DNA of 64,000 bases from Protofrankia sp963555925 (GTDB lineage: Bacteria > Actinomycetota > Actinomycetes > Frankiales > Frankiaceae): assembly GCA_963555925.1 (NCBI GenBank), contig CAUVXJ010000094.1, positions 1 through 64,000 of the forward strand, in the 5' to 3' direction. Shown one piece after another: positions 36,001-43,171 of this stretch. The notes beneath the pieces are model-generated. The model had not been told where the DNA came from. It did no database searches and saw only the letters and a program-made list of their open reading frames with translations. Position numbers and translations under genes: made by a program. Each line of letters begins with the position of its first letter. Position 1 is the first letter of the stretch.

Positions 36001-36647
36001 CCGGCCTTGCGGGCGATCTCCGCCTGCCGGCCCAGCGGACCCAGCTGGCGCCGCAGTTCGGCGGACAGGTCGGTCAGGCGGGTGAGATTGGCGGCCATCG
36101 CCTCCAACTTGCGCAGGGCCTTTTCCTTGCGCTTGCGGTGCTTGAGGACACCTGCGGCCTCCTCCACAAAGGCGCGCCGGTCCTCGGGGCGGGCGTGCAA
36201 TACCGCGTCCAGCTGGCCCTGACCGACGATGACGTGCAGCTCACGGCCGATTCCGGAGTCACTCATGAGCTCTTGGATGTCCAGCAGCCGGCATGTACTA
36301 CCGTTGATCGTGTATTCACTCTCGCCGCTGCGGAACATCAGGCGACCGACCGTCACCTCGCTGTAGTCGATGGGCAGGGCACCGTCGGTGTTGTCGATGG
36401 TGAGCAGGACCTCGGCGCGGCCCAGCGGCGGGCGCGACGGTGTGCCGGCGAAGATGACATCCGACATCGTCCCGCCACGCAGTGCCTTGGCACCCTGCTC
36501 GCCGAGTACCCATGCCATCGCGTCGACGACGTTGCTCTTACCGGAGCCGTTCGGCCCGACAACGCAGGTGATGCCGGGTTCGAGGTGCAGGGTCGTCGAA
36601 CTCGCGAACGACTTGAAACCCCGCAGGGTGAGGCTCTTGAGATGCAC
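33066..36647 (-). CDS. smc: Chromosome partition protein Smc
   Basis: A 1193-residue SMC ATPase. GTG 36647 gives the family start VHLKSLTLRGFKSFAS. Walker A GPNGSGKSNVVDAM lies near residue 32. Two long coiled coils flank a hinge at about 510-660 (GVLGRLAAFLSVEPGAETAV and AGVARLLAATMVV). The ABC signature LSGGERSLTAIALL starts near 1098 and Walker B FYVLDEVEAALDD near 1122. It loads with ScpAB to organise and segregate the chromosome. The open frame to 36776 is not needed. Confidence 0.97.
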   Translation of the reverse strand: MHLKSLTLRGFKSFASSTTLHLEPGITCVVGPNGSGKSNVVDAMAWVLGEQGAKALRGGTMSDVIFAGTPSRPPLGRAEVLLTIDNTDGALPIDYSEVTVGRLMFRSGESEYTINGSTCRLLDIQELMSDSGIGRELHVIVGQGQLDAVLHARPEDRRAFVEEAAGVLKHRKRKEKALRKLEAMAANLTRLTDLSAELRRQLGPLGRQAEIARKAGVIQAAVRDSRLRLLADDIVTARGDIASDVRDEEALRVRLATAGRAHTDSQQREQVLEVELAAVTPQAVAAGEVWHALASLRERLRGTRSLAAERVRLLRSGADEPRGGRDPEQLEQEAAAVREQENALGVRLDADRDGLAEVVARRAELEAALAGEEKALIAAAREASSRRENLARMAGRVEAARSRATSAETEIVRMSEAVDAARHRGGEASEQRVTLSSELAQIQTTRAELAARHAEAVAVHGDATARLESLRSQERSAERDRASWKARREALTLSLTPKDGAAALLDAATARPDGSTVPTGVLGRLAAFLSVEPGAETAVAAVLGPAADAVAVGAVGDVSTAFEWLRAVDAGRAALIVADGSGVETPDADPTAALPPDARRGGVRAADLVRVSDPRYAAGVARLLAATMVVADLEVAVDLVREHPGIRAVTRAGDVIGPGFAIGGSARAPSLLELRAAADEAESRMLEAAASGERAAGAVAAAGEEVKRARGGIDDASAALHGADARYRALSEQLSQLERMNRSGAAEVERLERVRIQAETARDQAYGALAELEATLAATSSEPDVGERSSEQRDRLAAATAAVRGEEVEARLAVRTSEERARALAGRADALVRSAANERAARLAAARRREIRERQASVAAAVADAAGHALAALEHSLVAADTERRRVEALRRQTESDLTAVREQVRTLAAELAALRDDVHRDELARAQKRLRVETLETKAFEEHSIAADDLVNEYGPHMPVPPDTPDCEAVAFDRAEQSARAAAAERQLARLGKVNPLALEEFEALTERASFLSTQLDDIKNTRRDLLLVVAEVDERVRDVFRAAFEDTAREFEIVFATLFPGGDGRLVLTDPDDMLTTGIEVEARPPGKKVKRLSLLSGGERSLTAIALLLAIFRARPSPFYVLDEVEAALDDRNLGRLLEALEGLRAKSQLIIITHQKRTMEIADALYGVSMRGDGVTTVISQRLRERATA

Positions 36648-36818
36648 CTGTCTCCGAAGCTGTCGGAGTGGACGCGGGCTGCTGGCACCGACGGACGATC
36701 GGACACCAACGATACCGCCCGCCGGGCGCCTGATTCGGCGCATGAGGCCCCGGCAGCACGAAGGGACGTTCCCCACAAGGAGAAACGTCCCTTAACTCCC
36801 GCTACGGATTCGGGAGGA

Positions 36819-37013
36819 TCAGGTCAGCGCGGGCTCTGCTTCAAGCGCGCGAAGTTCGTCAGAGACATCAACGCCTTCAAGTGCATCGCTAAGAGCACGA
36901 GAACGCGCGAGCTCATCTTCCAGTTCTGCTACACGTGCACGAAGTCGGCGTACCTCATACGACAAACGAATATCGTTGCCAGAGCCGACGTGGCCGAAAA
37001 GGGCCTTCGCCAT
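36819..37013 (-). CDS. Small actinobacterial coiled-coil protein
   Basis: A 64-residue acidic protein starting MAKALFGHVGSGNDIRLSYE after a GGAGG ribosome binding site, then RRLRARVAELEDELARSRAL, a short coiled coil, and an acidic end. I recall similar short MAKALxGxVG coiled-coil proteins in other Actinobacteria. The role is unknown. It lies directly upstream of smc. Confidence 0.75.
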   Translation of the reverse strand: MAKALFGHVGSGNDIRLSYEVRRLRARVAELEDELARSRALSDALEGVDVSDELRALEAEPALT

Positions 37014-37248
37014 GATGGTGGTCCTCCACGATGAGTGACCGAGCGGGTGCGGGGCGCGCTGCAACCTGGTGGGCGAACCGGAACAGATCACACGACGCGC
37101 CAGACAATGAACTCAGGATCGCACGCCAAGTGGCCGAAAGTCAAGACGATGCCATACCCCGGCGGCAGCCGATGGCATTTTGTCGACATGAGGACACCTC
37201 GTCATCAGGCGGTCGTCGGTCCGGCGACCAGGCGACCGTCGGACCGGA

Positions 37249-37590
37249 TCATTTCCGGGTAAAATTTGACAAATCGCCCTGCGCCCGTGACCAGGAGAAG
37301 GTCACCTGGGTCGTCACACCCGGGGTACGGCCGGCCCGCAGCATCTCCAACAGCGCCTGGCAGGCCGCCCGCGGACCCTCCACGACAACCTCGACCCGAC
37401 CGTCTGTGAGATTCGTCGCCGAGCCCACCAGACCGAGCCGTCGTCCGCGGGACCGGACATAGGCCCGAAAGCCAACACCCTGAACCGTTCCTGACACCCA
37501 CGCCGTCAGGCGGGCCGGCGGGCCGGACCCGGCCGACGTATCGTGATCAGCCTGATCTGCCGGCTCTACGGGAACATCGCGCATGGGCAC
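37249..37590 (-). CDS. acyP: Acylphosphatase
   Basis: A 113-residue protein; the family core starts near residue 28: LTAWVSGTVQGVGFRAYVRS holds the phosphate loop and catalytic Arg, and LVGSATNLTDGRVEVVVEG holds the catalytic Asn. A non-conserved N-terminal extension of about 27 residues precedes it. The position between smc and fpg matches Rv2922A. The start region overlaps the divergent lipoprotein ORF by 8 bases. Confidence 0.92.
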   Translation of the reverse strand: MPMRDVPVEPADQADHDTSAGSGPPARLTAWVSGTVQGVGFRAYVRSRGRRLGLVGSATNLTDGRVEVVVEGPRAACQALLEMLRAGRTPGVTTQVTFSWSRAQGDLSNFTRK

Positions 37591-37921
37591 GATAGGCTAC
37601 AGAGCCATTGTGGATACCATTCGTTCGCCTCGATCCCGTCGGCTCCGGGTGCGTCTTCCCCGCGGCCGACATGCCATGATGCTGCTGGTCAGCGCCACCG
37701 TCATCCCGGCGACGCTGTCGCTCACCGGCTGCGGCCAGAGTGTTCGACAGGACGCCGGTATCCTGCCGGTGCCCCAGGCCAGCACCCAGGGTCTACGCAG
37801 TGCCACACCGGCACCGGCACCAGCCGCCCCAACCGAGATCATCGAACCGGGCTACGCCCCACCCCGCACATCCGGTCCCACTCAGACCGCGGTACCCAAC
37901 GTCCCCGGCGGCAAGCTGTAA
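37583..37921 (+). CDS. Small lipoprotein of unknown function
   Basis: A 112-residue ORF with a basic start, hydrophobic signal (MMLLVSATVIPATLSLTGC) and a lipobox ending at Cys 50, followed by a Pro/Ala/Thr-rich short mature region. The long n-region suggests that GTG 37610 or another internal start is used instead of 37583. No recognisable domain. Confidence 0.6.
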   Translation: MGTIGYRAIVDTIRSPRSRRLRVRLPRGRHAMMLLVSATVIPATLSLTGCGQSVRQDAGILPVPQASTQGLRSATPAPAPAAPTEIIEPGYAPPRTSGPTQTAVPNVPGGKL

Positions 37922-37957
37922 CCCGGAATGCCACTTCGCCGCCGTCCGGGGGGGACG

Positions 37958-38812
37958 CTACCAACGGGCACTTCTCGGCCGGGGCTGACAGCGTGGGCAG
38001 GTGAAACTCGACCGGTTCATGAATGCGTCCCGACGGACCGGCGTCTGGCATCGTGAGCACGGCCGGCCGGTCCGCCCATAGACCTCAAGTGAGCGGTCGA
38101 ACAGGCCGCTCACACCGTTGACCGATACGTAGAGCGAGTCGAAGGACGTCCCGCCCGCGCGCAGCGCGGCGGTGAGGACCTCACGTGCCGCGCCCAGCAA
38201 CCGGCCGAGCTCACCGCGGGTCAGGGTCTCGGTCGGACGCGCATAATGCAGTCGCGCCCGCCACAGGGATTCGTCGGCGTAGATGTTGCCGATGCCGCTG
38301 ACCAGCGCCTGATCAAGTAGAGCGCGTTTGATTCCGGTCCGGCGCCGACCGATGGCCGCGATGAACCCGGCATCGGAAAAGCCCGGGTCGAGGACATCCA
38401 GCGCGATATGCGCAATCGGCTCCGGGACACCCGCGCCTACGGGAACGACGGCGAGACCGCCGAACGTGCGCTGATCGACGAATCGCAGTTCCCGACCGCC
38501 GTCGGAGAACGTGAAGCGGATTCGGAGATGGGTCTCGGCGGGTTTGTCCGCGGGCACCACCAGAAGCTGACCGCTCATCCCGAGATGACCGAGCAGCGCC
38601 GTAGCGCCGTCGAGATCCAACCACAGATACTTCCCCCGCCGACGCGCGGCGGAGATGGTGCGGCCCGCGAGCACCGCCGCGAAGTCAGCGGCCCCCGCGG
38701 TATGACGCCGCACGGCCCGGGGGTGCGCCACCGCGACGGTCGCGATCGTCCGACCGACCAACGCCCGTTCAAGACCGAGCCGGACGACCTCAACCTCGGG
38801 AAGCTCTGGCAT
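37958..38812 (-). CDS. mutM: Formamidopyrimidine-DNA glycosylase
   Basis: A 284-residue protein: catalytic Pro/Glu N-terminus MPELPEVEVVRLGLERALVG, Lys in RRRGKYLWLDLDG, helix-two-turn-helix SGIGNIYADESLWRA, and C-terminal zinc finger CSRCQTPVRR...FTCPRCQ (four Cys). It excises 8-oxoguanine from DNA. The order rnc-fpg-acyP-smc is conserved. Confidence 0.97.
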   Translation of the reverse strand: MPELPEVEVVRLGLERALVGRTIATVAVAHPRAVRRHTAGAADFAAVLAGRTISAARRRGKYLWLDLDGATALLGHLGMSGQLLVVPADKPAETHLRIRFTFSDGGRELRFVDQRTFGGLAVVPVGAGVPEPIAHIALDVLDPGFSDAGFIAAIGRRRTGIKRALLDQALVSGIGNIYADESLWRARLHYARPTETLTRGELGRLLGAAREVLTAALRAGGTSFDSLYVSVNGVSGLFDRSLEVYGRTGRPCSRCQTPVRRDAFMNRSSFTCPRCQPRPRSARW

Positions 38813-38833
38813 CGCGACCCGTTCGACGGGCGG

Positions 38834-39646
38834 TCAGCGGTTACCGGTACGCACAGGCGTGTCGGAGCGGCCGTCCACCGGATCGCCTGGGTCCACCGGG
38901 TCGGCCGGGTCGGCCGGGTCGGCCGAGCGTGCCTCCAGCGTCTGGAAGGCCGCTGCGGCGGCACGCTGCTCGGCCTCCTTCTTGCTCCCGCCATCACCGT
39001 GGCCGAGGACTTCCCCGGCCACGACTGCGCGGGCGGTGAACCGCTTGGCGTGGTCCGGTCCGAACTCGTCCACCTCGTACTCGGGCGGGCCCAGCAACAG
39101 CAGTGCGGTCCGTTCCTGCAACGAGGTCTTCCAGTCCAGCCCGGCGCCCCGGCCGGCGGCGACGTCCAGCAGCGGGTCGAACAGGCGGTGGACGAACTCG
39201 GACGCGACCTGCAGGCCGTCCAACCCACCAGCCGACAGGTACACCGCGCCGATCAACGCCTCCAGGGTGTCCGCGAGGATGCTCGCCTTGTCCCGACCTC
39301 CGGTGCTCTCCTCACCGCGGCCCAGCAGCAGGTACGGGCCGATGCCGTGCTCCCCCAGAGCGCGGGCGACCCCGGCGAGCGCACGCATGTTGACCACGGA
39401 CGCGCGCTGCTTGGCGAGCTGCCCCTCGGGCAGGTCCGGATGGCGGTGGAACAGGGCGTCGGTGACGACAAGACCCAGAACGGAGTCGCCGAGGAACTCC
39501 AAGCGCTCGTTGGTCGGCAAGCCACCCTGCTCGTAGGCGTACGAGCGATGCGTGAGAGCCCGTTCGAGCAGGTCGACGTCGACCTGAACACCGAGGACGG
39601 CCACCAGACCGTCCCTGGGCGCCGGCAGCGCCACGCCGCGGGTCAC
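38834..39646 (-). CDS. rnc: Ribonuclease III
   Basis: A 270-residue protein with N-terminal nuclease domain (ALTHRSYAYEQGG, ERLEFLGDSVLGLVVTDAL with metal ligands, DTLEALIGAVYLSAG) and C-terminal dsRNA-binding domain (GSKKEAEQRAAAAAF). The GTG start overlaps the plsX-like stop by 4 bases. The tail ends in repeated ADP/VDP triplets. Matures rRNA and cleaves dsRNA. Confidence 0.96.
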   Translation of the reverse strand: MTRGVALPAPRDGLVAVLGVQVDVDLLERALTHRSYAYEQGGLPTNERLEFLGDSVLGLVVTDALFHRHPDLPEGQLAKQRASVVNMRALAGVARALGEHGIGPYLLLGRGEESTGGRDKASILADTLEALIGAVYLSAGGLDGLQVASEFVHRLFDPLLDVAAGRGAGLDWKTSLQERTALLLLGPPEYEVDEFGPDHAKRFTARAVVAGEVLGHGDGGSKKEAEQRAAAAAFQTLEARSADPADPADPVDPGDPVDGRSDTPVRTGNR

Positions 39647-40668
39647 GCCGACAACCCGGCGCGGACCCGGCGGCGGGTGACGAGGCCGGCGAGGGCCGCG
39701 CGCTGGTGGCACACCCAGCCGGCCCGGTCCGCGGCGGACGCATCAGCGATCGCGAGCGCGACTCCCGCCGCGGTCTCCCCGGACCGACCATCCACTACGA
39801 CCACGATCCCATCGACACCGACCACGAATTCCCCCTCCCGCAGATGCCACCCCCGCGACGCTCGCGGTAGCTGGCCAACAGGCGGTAGCTGACCGACAGC
39901 CTGCGCAACCGCCCGCAGACCCGACACCAGGACCGCCCCGGTGAAACCGTCACTGACCACGACGTCGGCGTCGCCACCGGCCACGACCGTGGCTGCACCG
40001 ACACCGCCGACGAAGTCGAGCCCCACCTCGGTGATGAGTTCACCGGCGTTCACCAACACACCGGTGCCCCCACGTGATCGGTCCGGATGAGCCGGCGGGG
40101 CCGGCTGGCCCGGGTCCGCGGACAGCAGCCCGATCCTGGGACGCGCCACCTGTAGACAGATTGTGGCGTAGACCGATCCGATGACCGCACACTGGGTGAG
40201 CTGGTCGGCGCTGATGCTCGCGTCGGTGACGGCGCCGGCATCCAGCAAGAGCACCGGCCCAGACGATGCGTCGACGACCACGGCAAGCGCTGGCCTGGTG
40301 GCCCCGGGTAGCGGACCGAGGGTGAAGGCCGCTGCGGCCACAGCCGCGGCCACCGGACCAGCCGACACCATCGCATCGACGGCGCCATCCCTGATCAGGC
40401 GGGCCGCCACTCGGACCGTAGCGTCCCGCCTCGATCGCACCGCACGGACGGCGTCCGCGTCGGGGCCGACCGCATGAGACGCCTCGACGATCCGCAGCCG
40501 GCCCCCGCCATCCAGGCCGTGCGCGCGCACCAACGACTCAACGAGCCGGGACGGGCCGACCAGGCTGACGTCCAAGGTCGGGTCAGCAGCGAGCGCGCGC
40601 CTGACGCCGTCGACGACCGAGCCCGGTGCGCCATCACCACCGAGTAGATCGACCGCTACATGTGTCAC
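39643..40668 (-). CDS. plsX: PlsX-like acyl-ACP:phosphate acyltransferase homologue (diverged)
   Basis: A 341-residue protein placed rpmF-plsX, the usual pair. VTHVAVDLLGGDGAPGSVVD matches the N-terminal PlsX block and SADQLTQCAVIGSVYATICL and VVVSDGFTGAVLVSGLRA match later ones. The otherwise strict NIGEE motif reads GLLSADPGQPA and LLDVGAN reads LLDAGAV. Catalysis may be changed; the role in making acyl-phosphate for phospholipids is inferred. GTG 40668 begins 5 bases after the rpmF stop. Confidence 0.8.
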   Translation of the reverse strand: MTHVAVDLLGGDGAPGSVVDGVRRALAADPTLDVSLVGPSRLVESLVRAHGLDGGGRLRIVEASHAVGPDADAVRAVRSRRDATVRVAARLIRDGAVDAMVSAGPVAAAVAAAAFTLGPLPGATRPALAVVVDASSGPVLLLDAGAVTDASISADQLTQCAVIGSVYATICLQVARPRIGLLSADPGQPAPPAHPDRSRGGTGVLVNAGELITEVGLDFVGGVGAATVVAGGDADVVVSDGFTGAVLVSGLRAVAQAVGQLPPVGQLPRASRGWHLREGEFVVGVDGIVVVVDGRSGETAAGVALAIADASAADRAGWVCHQRAALAGLVTRRRVRAGLSA

Positions 40669-40673
40669 ACCAC

Positions 40674-40844
40674 TTAGACGTCGATGACCTGTCGATCGTT
40701 GTAACGGCCGCAGGTCGGGCAGACCGTGTGCGGCCGGACCACGTGACCACGCGGGCACGTGGCCAGGGCTGGGACCTTCGCCTTCCACTGCGCCCGCCGG
40801 GAGCGGGTGTTGCTGCGCGAGGTCCGACGCTTCGGGACGGCCAC
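40674..40844 (-). CDS. rpmF: 50S ribosomal protein L32, half zinc finger
   Basis: A 56-residue protein I translated by hand: VAVPKRRTSRSNTRSRRAQW is the L32 N-terminus. The zinc region reads TCPRGHVVRPHTVCPTCGRY: the second CxxC is intact but the first pair has only one Cys (the second Cys is absent, C-P-R-G). GTG at 40844 lies in the stop of the yceD gene (TAGTG, one base overlap). It is too short for routine ORF lists. Confidence 0.93.
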   Translation of the reverse strand: MAVPKRRTSRSNTRSRRAQWKAKVPALATCPRGHVVRPHTVCPTCGRYNDRQVIDV

Positions 40845-41470
40845 TAGTCCTTCTCCTTGTTATCGATCGCTGCCGGGTTCTCGACCAGCGATGGGTTCTC
40901 GACCAGCGATGGCAGTGCTGCCCACCTGGGGTCGACCCGTTCATGGGTATGACCGAGATCAAGATCGTCCAGTCGCGCTCCGCAGTCGACGCACAGACCG
41001 GCGCAATCCGGCCGGCAGCAGGGCGACAGGGGCAGGCTGAGTACCAGTGCGTCACGCAACGCCGGCACCAGATCGAGATGATCGTTCACGACCTGTTGGC
41101 AGTCGTCATCATCGGCGTCGTCCACGACCCGGTCCGGGTAGTAGTACAACTCCCGGATGTCGACCGCCGTCTGGTCTTCGAACGGGTCGAGGCAACGCGA
41201 GCACTCACCCGCCAACGGGGTGGACGCCGTGCCGCTCACGAGTACACCTTCCATCACGGCTTCCAGCCGCAGGTCCAACTCGATGAGCGCGCCCGGCGGA
41301 ACGTGGATCATTTCCGTCCCCAGCCCCGCGGGTGCCGGCAGCCGGGTCACGACGTGCTTCATCGAACCCGCGCGACGGCCCAGCTCGCGAATGTCGAGCA
41401 CGAGCGGACCACGGGGGCTCCGGCGGCGCGATGGCGGCACGGTCATGGGTGGAGTGTCTGTGGTTGCCAC
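40844..41470 (-). CDS. yceD: YceD/DUF177 family protein
   Basis: About 208 residues from GTG 41470 (ATG 41446 is possible). LAGECSRCLDPFEDQTAVDI and LSLPLSPCCRPDCAGLCVDC are the YceD metal-like Cys motifs, followed by HERVDPRWAALPSL. The family is linked to large rRNA accumulation and always precedes rpmF. An 18-bp duplication codes SLVENP twice at the C-terminus. Confidence 0.92.
   Translation of the reverse strand: MATTDTPPMTVPPSRRRSPRGPLVLDIRELGRRAGSMKHVVTRLPAPAGLGTEMIHVPPGALIELDLRLEAVMEGVLVSGTASTPLAGECSRCLDPFEDQTAVDIRELYYYPDRVVDDADDDDCQQVVNDHLDLVPALRDALVLSLPLSPCCRPDCAGLCVDCGARLDDLDLGHTHERVDPRWAALPSLVENPSLVENPAAIDNKEKD
40875..40910. repeat. 18-bp tandem repeat x2 in the yceD tail
   Basis: GGGTTCTCGACCAGCGAT at 40875-40892 and 40893-40910; codes duplicated SLVENP. 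Confidence 0.92.
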
Positions 41471-41543
41471 GAAAATACTGGATTCACAATTCTCGAACGT
41501 CACTGGTTGCTTGAACGTTACTGGTTGATGATTCAAGTAGCCA

Positions 41544-41603
41544 CTCGGCCGGCTACCTCTCAGTCCGACTACCTCTCTCGGCCGGCTACCCCTCAGTCCG
41601 GCT
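41544..41603. repeat. 27-bp near-identical direct repeat upstream of yceD
   Basis: The 27-bp units at 41544-41570 and 41577-41603 differ at two positions and are spaced 33 bp apart. They lie in the spacer between the sepIVA-like gene and yceD. They could be a duplicated operator or slippage product. Confidence 0.75.
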
Positions 41604-41615
41604 AGCCGACACAGG

Positions 41616-42092
41616 TTACCAGTCTATCCGATCGCCCAGGCTGACGGCGCTTCGATCATCACGGTCCCGCGTGCCGGGCGGTGGGGTGGCCAACCGTGCG
41701 CGGCCACGGGCAACCGAGGCGAGAGTCCTGGACAGGACCACCTCGAAGGCCGCCAGCTTCCCGTCGACGTAGGTGTCGAACTCCGACCGCGCAGCCTCCG
41801 CCGCGTCCCGCGCCTTGGTCAGCAGCTGCTCGGCCTCGGCCTCCGCGTGGCGCACGATGTCGGTGTCGGTGGCGATCCGGTGCCGCTCCCGGCGTGCGTC
41901 GTCGAGGATGGCGTCCCGCTCAGCCAGAATCCGCCTGGCCTGGGCGATCTCCGCCGGCAGCCGACCGCGCAGGTCCTCCAGCGCGGTCAGCAGCTCGGCG
42001 CGGTTGAGGATGCAGGACGCCGACAGCGGCATTCCCCGCGCATCGAGGACCATGGCCACAATCGCCTCGAGGGCACCCTGGAGGTCTGCCAT
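41616..42092 (-). CDS. SepIVA-like DivIVA-family coiled-coil protein
   Basis: About 158 residues. MADLQGALEAIVAMVLDARG is the N-terminal domain, then long helices (RRILAERDAILDDARRERHR, ATDTDIVRHAEAEAEQLLTK) that form a coiled coil. Position upstream of yceD-rpmF-rnc matches Rv2927c (SepIVA), a septation and cell-envelope factor. ATG 42092 is preferred over 42119. Confidence 0.82.
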   Translation of the reverse strand: MADLQGALEAIVAMVLDARGMPLSASCILNRAELLTALEDLRGRLPAEIAQARRILAERDAILDDARRERHRIATDTDIVRHAEAEAEQLLTKARDAAEAARSEFDTYVDGKLAAFEVVLSRTLASVARGRARLATPPPGTRDRDDRSAVSLGDRIDW

Positions 42093-42140
42093 GGACGGCA
42101 GACTATTACGGTACACCATCGATTACCGGGAGTGACACGA

Positions 42141-42617
42141 TTACTGCGCGAGACGCTCCCGAAGCTGTTTGAGCACGAGGTCCGGCACCAGACCCGACAC
42201 GTCCCCGCCGTAGGTCGCGACCTCCTTGACCAGGCTTGACGACAGGAAGGCGTACTGCGGGTTCGTGCTCATGAACAGGGTTTCGACGCCCGCGAGCGAG
42301 TGGTTCATCTGCGCCATCTGCAGCTCGTAGTCGAAGTCGCTGACCGCCCGCAGGCCCTTGACGATGGCCTGGATGCCGCGGGCACGGCAGAAATCGACGA
42401 GCAGGCCGTGGGAGGACTCGACGATCACGTTGGAATGCTCGCGCGCCGCCTCACGGATCAGCTCGATCCGCTCGTCCACCGTGAAGAGGTTGGCCTTGTT
42501 CTTGTTGATGAGCACGGCCACGACAACCTCGTCGAAGAGCCGGCTGGCACGACCGATGATGTCAAGGTGACCGTTGGTGACCGGGTCGAAGGAGCCGGGA
42601 CAGACAGCCTTTCTCAT
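42141..42617 (-). CDS. coaD: Phosphopantetheine adenylyltransferase
   Basis: A 158-residue protein: CPGSFDPVTNGHLDIIGRAS holds the nucleotide-binding (T/H)xGH motif, SHGLLVDFCRARGIQAIVKG and NPQYAFLSSSLVKEVATYGG complete the family. It makes dephospho-CoA. The start overlaps rsmD by 4 bases. Confidence 0.97.
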   Translation of the reverse strand: MRKAVCPGSFDPVTNGHLDIIGRASRLFDEVVVAVLINKNKANLFTVDERIELIREAAREHSNVIVESSHGLLVDFCRARGIQAIVKGLRAVSDFDYELQMAQMNHSLAGVETLFMSTNPQYAFLSSSLVKEVATYGGDVSGLVPDLVLKQLRERLAQ

Positions 42618-43171
42618 GATCCAGAACCGTACCAGAGGACCCCCTCGCCATACGTCCGATTACGTACGGTAGCGAAACCATCCGGCCATCTGGGCGGCTC
42701 ACTGCGACGCGATCGCTCTACGACACACAGACCATCCGGATACAGCCAGGAATGGGAAAGCAGGCGAGTTAGCACAGTCGTCAACGTTACGTCAGAAAGA
42801 TTATACGGAGGGTCCAGAAACACCACATCGAAAGCATGCCCTGGTGTGGCTTCCACCACACGTTGGACGGGCTGGCAGACGATCTCCGCACCGGCGAGCC
42901 CGAGGCTCGCCGCGTTCGCGCGCAGCGTCCGCACAGCGACCTGGGACTGGTCGACCAGCAGGGCATGGCAGGCCCCCCTCGACAGCGCTTCGAAACCGAC
43001 CGCGCCACTGCCGGCATAGAGATCGGCGAACCGCGCACCGTGCAGATCGACCACCGACGCAAGCGTGTTGAACAGACCCTCGCGCGCCCGGTCGGATGTC
43101 GGACGGGTCCGCTCGCCCGGCGGCACCCGGATGGGCCGCCCGCGCGCGACACCGCCGATGATCCTCGTCAA
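42614..43171 (-). CDS. rsmD: 16S rRNA (guanine-N2) methyltransferase RsmD
   Basis: A 185-residue SAM methyltransferase: RIIGGVARGRPIRVPPG N-terminus, SAM loop FADLYAGSGAVGFEALSRGA, and catalytic DPPY in VVFLDPPYNLSD. It methylates G966. It overlaps recG by 4 bases and coaD by 4 bases. Confidence 0.96.
   Translation of the reverse strand: MTRIIGGVARGRPIRVPPGERTRPTSDRAREGLFNTLASVVDLHGARFADLYAGSGAVGFEALSRGACHALLVDQSQVAVRTLRANAASLGLAGAEIVCQPVQRVVEATPGHAFDVVFLDPPYNLSDVTLTTVLTRLLSHSWLYPDGLCVVERSRRSEPPRWPDGFATVRNRTYGEGVLWYGSGS

Noticed and set aside
34485..37034. Very long ORFs on the plus strand opposite smc (for example 34876-36222 and 35775-37034)
   Set aside because: High-GC codon bias creates long antisense frames. 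They contain only reversed bias and no recognised domain, and smc is unmistakable.
37583..37675. The long N-terminus of the small lipoprotein as a real domain
   Set aside because: The basic n-region overlaps acyP and is longer than normal signal peptides, so an internal start is likelier.
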